The notes under the pieces: generated by a model
Told to the model about the DNA's origin: nothing
Seen by the model: only the letters and a program-made list of their open reading frames with translations
Databases searched by the model: none
Assembly (NCBI GenBank): GCA_948146395.1
Contig: OX411543.1
Location: 65,297,474-65,361,473, forward strand
Origin: Fragum whitleyi
Taxonomy: Eukaryota > Mollusca > Bivalvia > Cardiida > Cardiidae
DNA length: 64,000 bases
Reading direction: 5' to 3'
Made by a program: the position numbers and the translations under genes
Shown: positions 46,016 through 58,352 of the stretch, piece by piece
Layout: each line of letters begins with the position of its first letter
Position numbering within the stretch: the first letter of the stretch is position 1

Positions 46016-46147
46016 CGTTAAGAATAGTATGTTTTCGCAAACTGTTTGCATATTATTCCCCGCTTTGCACGTAACAATGCGTGCAAAGTGGGATTACAAT
46101 TTGTAAACACTTAAACACGTTTTGTCATTCTAAACGCAGGGCTGTGT
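46016..46147. mobile_element. GC-hairpin MITE (CCCCGCTTTGCACG), second copy
   Basis: Inner arms CCCCGCTTTGCACGTAAC / GCGTGCAAAGTGGG and right end TTTTGTCATTCTAAACGCAG. Confidence 0.78.
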
Positions 46148-46875
46148 ATTCTAGTAGGCTCGGTATTTTTTACACTATTCAGGTGGTCCTTTTACGCGTG
46201 ACAGATCACGTAGATAACACCGTCATAACGTACTGATATTATCCGTAATTAAAGCTTCCGCCATACGATAACGGACAGCGAATGGGATGATGGACAAAGG
46301 TCAGTGTGTTTGTGACTGATTCCGTTCTGAATGACGCAGTGGTCATAAACATGCCTACGTTACATCGAACGTTGTATGATAACGCCAAATACATTGGATC
46401 GGACAGTCGGATAACGCTTTTTACGTAACGACGTCATTTCATTGACGCGGTGCATGGATCCTCTAGTTGTTTCGCACTATTAAAAATATAAAGAAAAAAA
46501 GTTACACAATGATTTTGAAACTCGTTTGCTCAGACGTAAAACATTGAAAAGTCTATGGTCATAGATGCCTCGTTGAAGAAATTTATTTTTTTCTGGCATT
46601 CTCTTTTTCTCCTATCACATGGAAAATCTCAATATACTTGAGCATAGTTTATTTGAAAAATGAATTACCATAAAAGTTTATTTCGCAACAGCTATCAATC
46701 ATTTTATTACACATTCGTAAGTGGAAAAAATAAACACATTATAGATATCTTTGGAAACCAAAGATTCCTAATTCTATTTAACTGTGTTTCATATGAAAAA
46801 CAGATCTTCAGCTCATACAACCCCAAATATCCACAGTCTTCTAAATGTTTTCCCAGGCGCTAATGTTTCTTCTTA

Positions 46876-47035
46876 AGGTAGTGGACCCGTAATTGTTCCA
46901 TAATGTTTCCGGAGTAATGAACTTTAACAATGCTAACCGAGGTTTCCGAATGAATCATTAGGAAACTTCGGTAAACATTGTGAAAGATCATTTGTTCCAA
47001 AATGTTATGGAACAATTAAGGTTCAACTACCTTAT
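46876..47035. mobile_element. GTAGTGGACC foldback MITE, fullest copy
   Basis: Left AAGGTAGTGGACCCGTAATT, right AATTAAGGTTCAACTACCTT, with inner ACCGAGGTTTCC / GGAAACTTCGGT inverted repeats. Confidence 0.8.
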
Positions 47036-47095
47036 GTAAAATCCAACCTTCTTGTGGTCCTTAAAAATCGGGATCAAATCAAATCCAGTTGGACT

Positions 47096-47232
47096 AGTCC
47101 TGTGTTCAGGATGTATAAACGATTCGCAAGCAATTTGAGATCATACCCCGCTTTGCACGTGCACATACTTGCAAAGCGGAATGCCATTTCGAAAACGCTT
47201 CGCTAACGCTTTTATCCTGAACACAGGGCGGG
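47096..47232. mobile_element. GC-hairpin MITE (CCCCGCTTTGCACG), third copy
   Basis: Ends GTCCTGTGTTCAGGAT and ATCCTGAACACAGGGC, inner CCCCGCTTTGCACGTGC / TTGCAAAGCGG. Confidence 0.82.
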
Positions 47233-47633
47233 TTTAAGCAAGAAACTGATCGACGTTTTTACTTTCTAAACACAGGGCGGAATCTCCAATGGCGTAACTC
47301 CTATTACGCAATTTACGCAAGTGCTTCTGATGAAAAATATCATCAAAGAATGATTATAGCATCGAAACTACAGCTTATTCAAGCTGTAGTTACCATGTTT
47401 TGATAATATAACAACGCTCAAACTAAAGGAGCGGAGGGAGGGCATTCATCTATTGTCACAGTTCTCGTACCGCCTATATCATATATATTCTTGGTTATCT
47501 CCTTTTGAGTGCGTATACATTTCAAAGTCCTAGTTACGCCTATGATCTCGATATTGTTGAAGCTGCAATCCTTTTAAATATTTGAAGAGAATGAAGAAAG
47601 AAAGTCACATTTCACTGAATAACCAACATACGT

Positions 47634-47639
47634 TTTATT
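47634..47639 (-). terminator. Candidate polyadenylation signal for the Trk gene
   Basis: AATAAA on the - strand about 2.3 kb past the Trk stop. It is one of several in AT-rich sequence; which one is used cannot be told from sequence. Confidence 0.22.
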
Positions 47640-48054
47640 GAGCAATTTCATAATGACATTCAACATATTAACAAAAACAAAATGATCAATTACCTATATA
47701 ACGGATTATGATCGTGATAAATCTGTTAAATGGCAATTAAATTCATTTAAGACTGTGCGTGACATTTTTAACATTTTAAAAAAATAATCCAGGTAAAGAC
47801 TCAGACCTGCCAGCACAGCCGCGAAGTCTGATCTGGGTCTTCGATGTGAGACATTCTGAAAAAAGTGGCTGACAGGTTCCTTGGTCAGTATCACACATAG
47901 GCTCATTTTATGACTTGACAATCCGGGAATTCTATAAAATAAATTATTGAAAAAGAGATTAGATCCACCATAGGTCAACCATAAGTCGCATTTCAAAAAT
48001 TCCTTCACTGGAAGGTAGATTGATCATTCTAGATTGAGAAAATAAGCACAGTGC

Positions 48055-48225
48055 ATAAAGTGACGACGCTAGTCAGTCTGCGCAGCCCGCGCAGTCTGAC
48101 TAGGGTCGACACTTTACCCACTACCCAGATGGTCTTTTTCGCGTGACGGGTCACAAATAGTAAAACGTGTTGACTCTGGTTAGTCTGTGAAGCCAGCGCA
48201 GCCTGACCAAGTCGACACCATTAAT
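48055..48225. repeat. Two diverged copies of a GTCTGCGCAG-type segment
   Basis: CTAGTCAGTCTGCGCAGCCC...GGGTCGACACTTTA and GGTTAGTCTGTGAAGCCAGC...AAGTCGACACC are related, with a CGCGTGACGGGTCAC box between them. Confidence 0.5.
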
Positions 48226-49965
48226 TCTCCATTTTTCGTGGTCAATCATCTTGAACAAAATTAGCTATATTTATTACTTCCCCTTTAAACAAAATATACG
48301 TAATTTTCTGTTTGTGTGTCTCCATGGACCAAACAGGCACTTTAAAATCGACACTAGCCAATAAAATCGTATAATTTGAATTAAATGTTGATTGTCTTGG
48401 CCGATTTCGAAATGTTTTTAGAAGATTTTAGCGCGTTTCTTTGAATGAGTGATAGGAATTAATTAATAGAGCGCAGGGTGAGCGATTTAGAATGGTTTTG
48501 ATCGGAATCAGTGTCAATTTCACGATGTTTTTAAATGTACAAATGTATTTATTTCATCGAATCGGTATCAATCTTATCATGTATATTAATCATTCCCCTT
48601 ATATGTGCAACCTGACTTAACGAAGAACTTTCATTCAAACATTCGAGTTAATGCTTTTGAATATAGCTTTTCTGTGAAAGTCATAATTTGTAGATATTTC
48701 ATCTCCCAATATATTTCATCCGATAATAAATATCTTTTTGATTAACATATTTTCCTTATATACTGATCCAAATTTGACATGGAACACTTATAAGATTGCA
48801 CTTAAATAAGGTGAGAATGAAAGGTAATAGTATTGCCCATACTAAGTTTAAAGCACGGTTGCACTCCAATGGCTTGTCAATCAATGATTCTAGCACAAAA
48901 TTACAATAATGGAAACATTAATTCAGAAAAAAAACGAATGGGTTTATATTTCATTTCGAGTTTTAAAAAAAAGTATTACAAATGGTCCTTATCAAACTTT
49001 GAGTATTATATATGTTTTAATGCAGTAAATGTTCATACAATCGTCGCCAGACTCACGAACATATTTTACTAGAGGACAATGATGAATCTATATCGCTCAT
49101 CTTTGTCTCCTTTCCACATCTCTTGAAAAGATTGTGAAAACAAGATACTGGCACAACTTTGAATGAAGAATTCCTAGTAGTATAGAAGAATAAACGTTTG
49201 GGCCAAAATTATGACCTAAAGAGAGATATCAAAGAAATTGTCAATGAGGGTCGTTTTCTCGTGATAATGCTCAGAATGTCTCTAAATTGGATCGGGGTCT
49301 CCAGAAAGACTATAAAAACATTCAAATAAAGTTTGAAGAAGATAGCCAAATAAATTGGAACCTGTATTGTGGTAAGAAAGAAATTGTGATTAATGATAAT
49401 TTATCCGTGGCATAATTTTAAATTCCATCAAATATTTGGAATCTTCCTTATAATGAGGCACCTTGATCTAGTACGAGAACATGAGCCAGAATGCTTACAA
49501 GAAAATTATATTTATGGCTTCTTTTTCCGTGGCAAAGTTGAAAATATCCTTGTAAAAATCCTTAGCCAGTTTGAGAAAGATTAAGATTGTGACTTCTAGA
49601 GTCGTAACAAGGAAATTGACATGAAGGCTCTTTTTCCCCGTGACTATTTTGGAATACTTCAAACACCAATACAAGACCTTCCCTTTGATGAGACAAACAC
49701 CATGAGCAAGTTTGAGAAAGATAGAACCAAAATTGCGAACTTGTGGTAACAATTAAATGTTGCCGCAAGAAGGCGCAAGCCGCACAGTCTGACTATGTGC
49801 GTCTCATAAAAGCTCACTTTGAACACGATGTGTTTAGATGAGATAAAAAAAAAGACGTGTCTCTTTTGTATTGGAAAGGTCTCCTTTTAAATGCTTCAAT
49901 CTGAAAATTGATTTCAGGTTAGCTTATGATCCAGTAGCCAAAACGCATGCGTAAACACCACGTGA
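48226..49965. other. Downstream of Trk stop; probable 3' UTR or intergenic
   Basis: No exon recognised. 48290-48490 resembles 59200-59480 (words GTGTGTCTYCATGGACCAA, ACTTTAAAATCRACAC, ATTTCGA), so it is a dispersed repeat. 49100-49750 has repeated CTTTTTCCCGTG-like words, maybe decayed tandem units. Confidence 0.4.
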
Positions 49966-50184
49966 TCAAGTCCCCGCTTCCTCTTTGGCGTTTGTGTCAC
50001 CATCTAACAAATCAAGGTACCGCGAGTCCTGCAAGCAGAGTCTTTCTAAATGATGATGGACGACTTTTATTGGCATCCGTTCTTGTGGCTGTCTTTTCCA
50101 GCACCCCATCATGATCTTAAATACTTCCTCCGGACACTCGGACGGACAGTCCAGCAGATGACCATTTGTAATGCACTGTATGAC
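49966..50184 (-). CDS. NTRK: Trk kinase domain end and C-terminal tail
   Basis: The acceptor TTCGGTTCCAG precedes 50184; TGA is at 49968-49966. It has 72 codons: VIQCITNGHLLDCPSECPEE, VFKIMMGCWKRQPQERMPIK, VVHHHLERLCLQDSRYLDLL, DGDTNAKEEAGT. GCWxxxPxxR is the conserved helix H-I motif. RYLDLLDG corresponds to the vertebrate Trk end (VYLDxLG), where the tyrosine recruits phospholipase C-gamma. Here the tail runs about ten residues further and is acidic. Confidence 0.95.
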   Translation of the reverse strand, partial: VIQCITNGHLLDCPSECPEEVFKIMMGCWKRQPQERMPIKVVHHHLERLCLQDSRYLDLLDGDTNAKEEAGT

Positions 50185-50630
50185 CTGGAACCGAAAATAC
50201 TTTCGAGGTCAAGTATGAGACTTGAGAAACGTTTATTCGTATCATTCCCAATGTTCAAAGAAAACATTTCGTACATTGCAGCTCGGTATCTAAAACTCCA
50301 CATTGAAGAGATTGACTTAAAAAAAATTGTTAAAAGGGCATTTGTATATTTGATAGAAAACATTCTTGTGTGAAACTAAGTCATTGTATTATTTAGTTTA
50401 TTTATGATCTGGTCTTACAATTGTATACCTCTATGTGAATATCTAAAAATGATCTTACTTATGATAACTCCCTGAATTTGCCAAAAAAGCGTGAATCAAC
50501 TTCACACCTCACTGTTAGACATATGATATCAAGACTGTCTACCCACCGGAATTTTTTTTCATTGCACCACAAAAACTAAAATAAAAATAATTTATTCTTA
50601 AAAAATATAATCAATCAAGTATGTACCAAC

Positions 50631-50789
50631 CTCATGGTTAGACATATGATACCATGGCTGTCGACCAAATGTAAATATCTCCCATAACACCACTCCAAAA
50701 CTCCATATATCTGATTCAACAGTGAATGTTCTATACAGCAGTGATTCAGGCGGCAGCCATCGTACAGGCAGCATGGCACTACCACCCAC
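50631..50789 (-). CDS. NTRK: Trk kinase domain, P+1 loop and helix F
   Basis: The acceptor CATGTTCTAG precedes 50789 and the donor GAG|GTTGGT follows 50631; 159 bp, phase 0 both sides. It encodes [40 protein letters not shown] and [23 protein letters not shown] is the tyrosine-kinase P+1 loop; [22 protein letters not shown] is the helix F-G region and fits Trk almost residue for residue. The intron after SNHE sits where vertebrate NTRK genes have one before VIxCIT. Confidence 0.96.
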
Positions 50790-52590
50790 CTAGAACATGG
50801 GTAAAGGGTACAGATTTAGAAACTGGTCAGACAAAAAAATAGAAATAACTCTGACAAGTTTTACCCAGTAAGAGACAAACGGGCGTGAGATACTCTCCTG
50901 GTACCTTTAACAGTTTATGGCCTAAAGTTATACATATTGGTACGTTTATTTACCAAGGAACTTAAGTATTGTATCTTAAGATCGTAAAGGGTCAAGAGCA
51001 ATGTCATAAAAATGAAAGCTGACAACTACCAGCCTTCATTTTATTTCTTGCTCTTGAATGCAAGTCTCTTGCTATTCCAAGGAATGTAATCATTGATAAA
51101 TCCTACATGTAATTGTTAGTGAATAATCATCATATATAGCCAGTGTGCGGAATCTTCAGTAAATTTCGGGCTTTTTAAAAGGCTGTTAAAAGTCAGATTT
51201 AAGGGAACATGTAATTACAAGTGAAATATCATCATATAAAGTCAGTGTGAGAAATCTTCAGTAAGTTTCGGGCTTTTTAAAAAGGTTGTTTAAAGTCAGA
51301 TTTAAGGGAACTGATAGTCAAAATGAACTTAATTTCAAAGAAGATCGGACATTTAGTTATGTTGTTTACAGATAGGCATCTAAATGAAGTTCTTTTCCCC
51401 TCTGTTTATTGTAAGAATATGAACGTATTCCTATGAGGCTAATACAAACAATGGTACAACTATTATTCCGTGCTATTATTCAACTGGCAGGGCGTGGCCG
51501 AGCCGTGACGTATAGGTAGATTTTGTGCGGTGAGCCTTGAGTTCTATACTAATATATAGATTCCCGAGCTCAGTTTACAATGTACACCTATACTTTGGCG
51601 TGTTTACCTTTCAATAATTTGCGTTCTTTCAAAAGTTAGTGCGCAATAATCGTTAACGCGGGCAAATAACTGTACCTTTAAAATCGAAATGATTTGCATG
51701 CTTAGCAAAAGTGAAAACATTTTTCAATTTGACGAAAATGAATTAAATACTTTGAGAGAGTGAAACGAGATTTTTTCGAAATAATTGTTAAGGCTCCACT
51801 GTCCCATGCAGTTTGAAAAGAAATAATGAAAACGAGATTTTGTTCAAAATATTTTTAAGGCTCCCTTTTCGCAAGCTGTTTGAAAAATAGATTTTTTTTA
51901 CCAATAGATTTTTTTTAATTCCATTGGATTGCAATTACAAGTTTGTTTTTTTTTAACATTTGCTTAAAAATATGTGGGCTTATTTAGAAAAGCAGGCAAT
52001 AAAAGCATGCATCGATAAAATTTAACTAGAGACAAAAATAAAGTATAGCAACGATTAATAATCATAACTATTTGCACCTTTAATACTTTCCTATTCAGGC
52101 TATTATTTTCTTGCCAATATGAGTTAAAACTTCAGAAAACATATCTAAAAAAGGGAAAATGCTTTTCACAAACATTATTTCTTTTTTACCCACTTTATTT
52201 ACTGCACTCTTTTCGTTATCGTCTACCACCTAATTCAAGATTTTGAGTAAGAAAAAGAAAGTCTATTTTAGAAAAGTATATTTCTTCCCCGTACATTTAC
52301 TTTTAGCAGTTATCCTTAAGGCTCATTTACTTGTCTTTTCCAATATCAAATCGAACCTACATACAGCACCATGCAACCATAGTAAAGTCTTATGTAAGTT
52401 TCAATTACGAGAGGCATATAATATTTGCAGAATATTTTAAGTGAAAACCATAAAGTCCCTTTTCTTTTAATTTAAACAATGCATGTTCTTTATGGTCCTA
52501 CAATCATTCTGTCTAAGTTCCAAGACAATCCAATAATATTTACGGCCTTGATAGTATAAACTATAACGAGAAAAGTTTCCATATGTATCT
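50790..52590. other. Trk intron
   Basis: 51150-51320 has a two-copy direct repeat (GAAATCTTCAGTAARTTTCG, AGTCAGATTTAAGGGAAC). 51483-51720 is a relic of the CTGGCAGGGCGG element (CTGGCAGGGCGTGGC). No exon seen. Confidence 0.5.
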
Positions 52591-52900
52591 TTTAACTATA
52601 CAAATATCCGTGTGATAACATCCCACATCATATTTTGTATGATATTACATGGATATTTTTAGAACAATGACACAATGCCGTTATTTTTAGAATCTTGCAT
52701 TTCTGTTAGGAGCATCGACGAAAACAAGGCCAGTAGAGGTAAAAAGATAAAAATAATACGTACTAAGTTTATTGTATGAAAAATATCTAACTCGGTTGTG
52801 GAAATTGATATTTGTCTCGGCAGAGTCTCGACAATTATCGATTCCCTCAACCTGGTTAGATAATATTTTTCGCACAAAACACTAAGTATATATATAACGT
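52590..52900 (+). repeat. Dispersed repeat, uninterrupted copy
   Basis: Matches the two halves at 11875-11960 and 12700-12830 without the element in between (CCGTTATTTTTAGAATCTTG). It gives the empty site for the family B insertion at 11962. Confidence 0.75.
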
Positions 52901-52962
52901 TTTGGTGAGAGCATTTCGAAGAAAAAAAAAAGATCCAGGCATGCTCATACTTGGGTTTATCA

Positions 52963-53154
<192 letters not shown>

Positions 53155-53391
53155 TTAATTTGACCTGACTTGGACCTCTGTGGAAAAAAATGCTTAGATA
53201 ACGATTACCGACATATTTCATCAATTAACAAAATGTATAACCTGAAATTATTGACATGATTTGACCTTTATGCAATGAATAAATTAACCGATGAATACAT
53301 TTACCATCGAGGAATATCGGTGGTTACGGAAAGCTTCGTCTTAACCCGGAGGACTATGTTTTAATATGATCATAAAAATTTACCTACAGTA

Positions 53392-53520
53392 ACTAACGGT
53401 TTCGTGGTCGAGAGGTGTAGGTCACAGTCGGACGAAGCATACATTCGGCGGTTCAAATCTGCACAAAGCCAAAATTATGTCTTTTTTTTCTTTTTTTGTT
53501 TTTTTGCTTTTAACATATTA

Positions 53521-53552
<32 letters not shown>
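53392..53552 (+). mobile_element. Possible tRNA-derived SINE ending in a 31-A tract
   Basis: TTTCGTGGTCGAGAGGTGTA resembles an A box and GCGGTTCAAATCTGC a B box, about 35 bp apart. After a T-rich stretch comes a pure run of 31 A (53522-53552). It may be a young SINE or a tRNA pseudogene next to a poly-A. Confidence 0.35.
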
Positions 53553-53554
<2 letters not shown>

Positions 53555-54309
53555 ACGCGTGACTTTCTTGTCTTTTCTGACGATATATTAATTATATTAT
53601 TATATATTGTAAGAAACCTTTACTTTATACTTTGTCAAAGAAATTGCCTTCAATTTACTAGTTTGTCGAAATTTGAACGAGCAAATCGAAGAGTGTAAAT
53701 CAGACTACATTTTTTTAAAAGCAGCTTGAAGAACCTTTTTTTATATATATTTGAGAGAACGGATTCTGAATTTGAAAGCTTACAAAAGATCTTGTTTGTT
53801 ATTGTCTGAGAGAAATATGAAGAAATATTTTAGTTGTAAAAGAAATAATAATTAAAAATGAAAAAAAAAAAACAAATAGAAAGAAATTGAAACAAGTCAT
53901 GGGTATGATATATATTGTTATTTTTGAAAAAAATAAGGATTATCGAGGCTCGAACTACGGAGCTTATGTTCTGCAATCCGTCGACCTTACAATTATACTA
54001 GAAGTAGAAGAACACTATACCTACAGTTACGCAAAATAAACATATAAATCATCATGATAGACTCCCAAGATAATACGAAAACTAACGATTATATAAAGTT
54101 GGAATCAATAAAGCGTGTAATTATTTAGATAGAGGTCATGCTCAATCATGTTAAATATTTTAGATTATATAATACATTCATTATCGTTTGTTATTCATTC
54201 CTATGAAAGCACGTGCAAAGCCGAGTAGGAATATTCAGATTTTTATTCATCTAAATAGCAGGGGTCAGATTCAAGTCAATAAAACCGCACTATACATACA
54301 ATACCCTGC

Positions 54310-54438
54310 TATACGTTCTTTTTTACAAATTGGTGCAATCTGTTTTCAGATTAAAACCCGCTATGCACGTGCGCTTGTGCGCTAAACGGTTTATAATTTG
54401 CAAACAGTTTGCACAATTTTGTCATACAGAACGCAGGA
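54310..54438. mobile_element. GC-hairpin MITE (CCCCGCTTTGCACG), diverged copy
   Basis: Inner AAACCCGCTATGCACGTGC / GTGCGCTAAACGGTTT and right end TTTTGTCATACAGAACGCAG. Confidence 0.68.
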
Positions 54439-54615
54439 TAGGTGTCAGGATAAATGATGGATCGCTATCCACCCTTCTTGATGATTGACATGACAGACTG
54501 CCTTGGATTTTGACAAAGTCATTTGCCAAGACCCGTCGCGCGAAAAGGGACCATCTGGGTAGTGCGTAGAGTGTAGTTCCTAGTAAGACTGCATGGACTG
54601 CACTTGACTGTTTTT

Positions 54616-55807
54616 AGCTCCACTGGCTGAAAGCCACTGGGGCTATTGTCATGGCGTTGTGTCCGTCGTCCGTCCGTCCGTGCGTGCGTGCGTCCGGTCG
54701 TAAACTTTTCTTTAAAAATCTTCTCCTCAGAAACTACTGGATGGATTTCAACCAAACTTCACAGGAATGATCCTTGGGTGACCCTCTTTCAAAGTTGTTC
54801 AAGAAATTTTGATCCAATGAAAAATATGGATTAAATGGGCGTGGCTTATTTCCAAATATGGTAAAAAGTGAGTTTTCTCAGATTCTAATAAATGGAACCC
54901 AATTAAATTTTACATGAATAATCCTTGGGTGACCTTTTATCAGTCTACAAAAAATCATTGTGATCGGATGGAAAATATGTATTTTATGGGCGGAGGTCAT
55001 TTCTCTATATGTTATATAGTGGAAACTTTGAAAATCATTTTCTCTTAATCTAATTGATGGATATCAACCAAATTTCACTTGAATGATCCTTGAGTGACCC
55101 TTTATCAGTCTACAAAAAATCATTGTGATTGGATGAAAAATATGTATTTTATGGGCGGAGGTCATTTCTCTATATGTTATATAGTGGAAACTTTGAAAAT
55201 CATTTTCTCTTAATCTAACTGATGGATATCAAGCAAATTTCACTTGAATGATCCTTGAGTAACACTTTATCAATTTACCAAAAATTAATTTGATTGGATG
55301 AAAAATATGCATTTTATGGGCATAGGTCATTTCTCTATATGTTATATAGTGGAACCTTTGAAAATCATTTTCTCAGAATTTGATTTTTGGATATCAATTA
55401 AATTTCACTGGAATGATACTTGAGTGACCCTTTATCAGTGTACCAAAAATTATTTTGATTGGATGAAAATTTACATTTTATGGGTGGAGGTCAATTCTCA
55501 ATATGTTAAATAGTCTAAGCTATGAAAAACATTTTCTCAGAATGTAAATGATGGATATCAATCAAACATTTTTGGTATGATCTTTGGGTGACCCATTATC
55601 ATGCAGTCAAAAATTATTTTGATTTGATGAAGAATATGTCTTTTAATAGCAGAGGTCATTTCTCTATCTGTTATATAGTTGAAACTTTGAAAATCATTCT
55701 CAACATCAGTAGAACCCCAAATATCTAAAAATCTAGTCAAAACATTTATTTGCTTTTACAAGAATTTCATGCCTGTGGAGCGACTCAAGCCATTCATGGC
55801 TTTCTAG
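54616..55807 (+). mobile_element. Helitron/Helentron-like element, family A copy 5, complete
   Basis: Head AGCTCCACTGGCTGAAAGCC after GTTTTT, (CCGT)n/(GCGT)n microsatellite, six ~165-bp units (GGCGGAGGTCATTTCTC at 54991 and 55156). Tail TGTGGAGCGACTCAAGCC, hairpin AGCCATTCATGGCT, CTAGTT. It is the clearest full copy and lacks the MITE present in copy 2. Confidence 0.9.
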
Positions 55808-56195
55808 TTATGAATTTAGAACGTTCAATCTGTGAGATGAACCACCGATCCAATGAACTCCAATCCATATAACAACTAGCATGGTGAAGAAGGCTATCCC
55901 ACAAATGTAGCATGGCAGAGCAGCAGGCCCATCAGGGAATTGAGAAAGAGAGCATCCGAGCAACTTATATGCGACCTCGTAAATGATATCGTTCATAATG
56001 AAAAGGTAGCCAGGGACTGGGAAGCTTCATTGTATTTCTTTACAAATGTGACCCGTTAGAAAGGATGAACAATCGAGGTCTAAAGCTGACGGTCAGGTCA
56101 CGAAGATCATAGAGTAGATTGTCAACAGCCTCATCAGACAGACTGGCATCATTGCAATCGGAACATCACTAGGCCATTTCCGTAAACTACATAAT

Positions 56196-56563
56196 ACCTC
56201 GGATGTATGTAAGGCGGATGGGTATGTAACAAAATTGTGCATTTTGTTAGGCGGAAACAGTGTAAGAAAAACTAGCGAACCGGCGCTATCTTTAGATTGA
56301 TATTTTACAGTTTATTACGTCCGAAAAATCTTAATTTTTGAGAATGACAAATCATTCTCAAAAATTAAGATTTTTCAGCCGTTATTTAAGAATCTAAAGT
56401 TATTTATATAAGGATACGATGAATTCACGTCACAAGTAGCGTTGGCGACGTCGAATGTTTTCACTCACACTGTCGAGGACTTACGCCATTTTAACTGACG
56501 TCATCAAGTTTCTAAGGTTTTCCCGTATTTTTAAAAAATAGTCCGTCTATGTACATCCGAGGT
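56196..56563. mobile_element. TIR MITE inside the LINE (ACCTCGGATGTA ends)
   Basis: ACCTCGGATGTATG at the left and CTATGTACATCCGAGGT at the right are inverted. It breaks the LINE coding sequence. Within it 56325-56385 is a perfect-looking foldback (AAAATCTTAATTTTTGAGAA / TTCTCAAAAATTAAGATTTT). Confidence 0.82.
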
Positions 56564-57327
56564 TGATCGTGAGATTGGCCGAGTGGTGTTCCGAATGGGC
56601 ATCATTGATGACTCACTGTTCGTCACAGGTAGACGAACGACAGATGCCTTTTATGTCGTCAGCCGACTTCAAGAGAAGTACCTTCACGCTAACAAACAAC
56701 TCTACATGGCGTTTGTATATCTTAAGAAAGCTTTTGGCCTTGTACCACACATGATCATCTCATGAGCTCCTCGCAAGTTGAAGAAGGGCGAATGGATTGT
56801 TCAGCTGGTTCATATCATGTTTGTCAACGCTAGAAGCATGTTTCGGGTGCGAGAGAGCTATAGTAGAGAGTTTAAAGTGAAGGTCGGTATACTCCAGGGC
56901 TCTGTTCTCAGTTCGCTGCTGTTTATCATTTTACTTAAAGCCCGAGGAAGGTGGAAGTATCGTTCCGCTGCACTATAGGAAGACCTATATGCATATGATC
57001 TCGCCATAGTGGTCGAGTGCCTAAGTAAGCTATTGCTGCTTGTAGAAGGAAAGGCAGTCAAAGATCTCAAAGTCAGAGTAAAGGAGACTGTGATAATGAT
57101 CTGTGGGACAGTTTGGACGTCCTTCATGACTCTGGTAGGTTCCCACGCGCAGTTTGAAATCTGGAGTTGGAAACAACAGTATTTTCTGTCATGGTTGTAA
57201 GGATTGGTCCATAAAAAGTGCAATGGACTGAATCGCATCACTGAAGACCCACATACAGATCTTACCGATGTCTTTGCACAGCAAGGCTTACAGATAACAG
57301 GCCAAGGACATAAGTAAAGGGGGACCA

Positions 57328-57576
57328 GGGGCCCGTTTTACTAAACTTCCTACGAACAAATTGATCGTAAGTCAAAATCACAAATCGGACCTGATATTTT
57401 CATTCATTGTTAGATTCTGCGTTGCAATATCTCATTGAAATCGTCTTTAGAAGACGATTCCAATGGGATGGCGCATGACAGAATTTCGTATTTAGTTTCT
57501 ACTATAGATATAGAGGCAACTTTAATTTTTGACTTACGCAAAAAGTTATCGTAAGATGTTAAGTAAAATGGGCCCC
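57328..57576. mobile_element. TIR MITE inside the LINE (GGGGCCCGTTTTACT ends)
   Basis: GGGGCCCGTTTTACTAAACT at the left and AAGTAAAATGGGCCCC at the right are inverted. The centre TCGTCTTTAGAAGACGA is palindromic. Removing it joins two LINE coding blocks. Confidence 0.87.
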
Positions 57577-58352
57577 AGGACAAGTTTGAAGAGGTGCCAT
57601 CCTTTTGCTACTTGGGTGACACCTTGCAAGCTGGTGGTGGATGTGACCTTGACACCATTACCAGAGTTCACAGGATTGAAGAAGTTCAGGGAGTTGATGC
57701 CAGCACTCACTTGGCGTCATCTGTCACTCACAATAATAGGCAACTTGTACAGCTCATACATCAGATCAGCAATGCTTCATGCCAGTGAGACATGGCCTTT
57801 GAACACACCATAGCTGTATCACCTTCTCCGTAATGATAAGGTTATGACCAGACAAGTTATACTAGCGACGAGGAGCCAATGTCTGCAACAAGAAATTTTT
57901 CACCAAACCGTGACTGGTAGATTTGTCCTTCATTCTTAAGGAAAGAAAGGTGTGTTGGTTGAGGCACGTCAAGCGTTCGAACGGTACCATCAAATTTGAT
58001 TTTGATATTGAAGTTAGTAGAAGACCACCCAAACCGGAATGGCCTTAAATAACACAGAAGAGTTTGACAGCAAGAGACCAAAAGGAATAGGATAAAAGGG
58101 TTGAAAAGGATGTTTTGAGAACAACAATGAGATTAGCCGTATGTGTTAAAAGAAAGATTTCTGGAGCGGGGACTCCTGTGGATGCTATTCCTACAACTGT
58201 ACGTTAAGCAAAATAACGATGATGATGATATCTTTCTGTGTGTTAATTTTTTGAAATGCGACCTCTGGTTAACCCTCTACTTGAACTTATCGCTTTTTCA
58301 AATATCTCTTTGACGGAATTTCCAGATAATCCCTTTTCGTGTGACGGGTCAC

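Larger units (their letters stand above)
55990..58233 (+). pseudogene. Decayed LINE (non-LTR retrotransposon), reverse transcriptase part
   Basis: Translation in shifting frames shows a LINE reverse transcriptase. VARDWEAS and NNRGLKLT come first (~56005-56090). Then RRTTDAFYVVSRLQEKYLHA and KQLYMAFVYLKKAFGLVP (56620-56750), and WIVQLVHIMFVNARS...GILQGSVLSSLLFII (56790-56935). Near 56985 YAYD stands where the active site has YADD. SFCYLGDTLQAGGGCDL and IRSAMLHASETWPL lie at 57600-57800. Stops and frameshifts are many and the catalytic Asp-Asp pair is broken, so it is dead. It ends near GATGATGATGATATC, a microsatellite tail as in RTE-like LINEs. The 5' half is missing. Confidence 0.85.

Noticed and set aside
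47706..48008. 100-codon open frame on the - strand downstream of Trk
   Set aside because: No domain recognised and composition like the surrounding non-coding DNA; it may fall in the Trk 3' UTR. No evidence for translation.
50050..50373. 107-codon open frame on the + strand
   Set aside because: Antisense of the last Trk exon, which carries clear kinase motifs on the - strand.
55808..55996. 62-codon open frame on the - strand with a hydrophobic stretch
   Set aside because: Lies between the tail of a family A element and the start of the LINE remnant; no motif, stop-free by chance.
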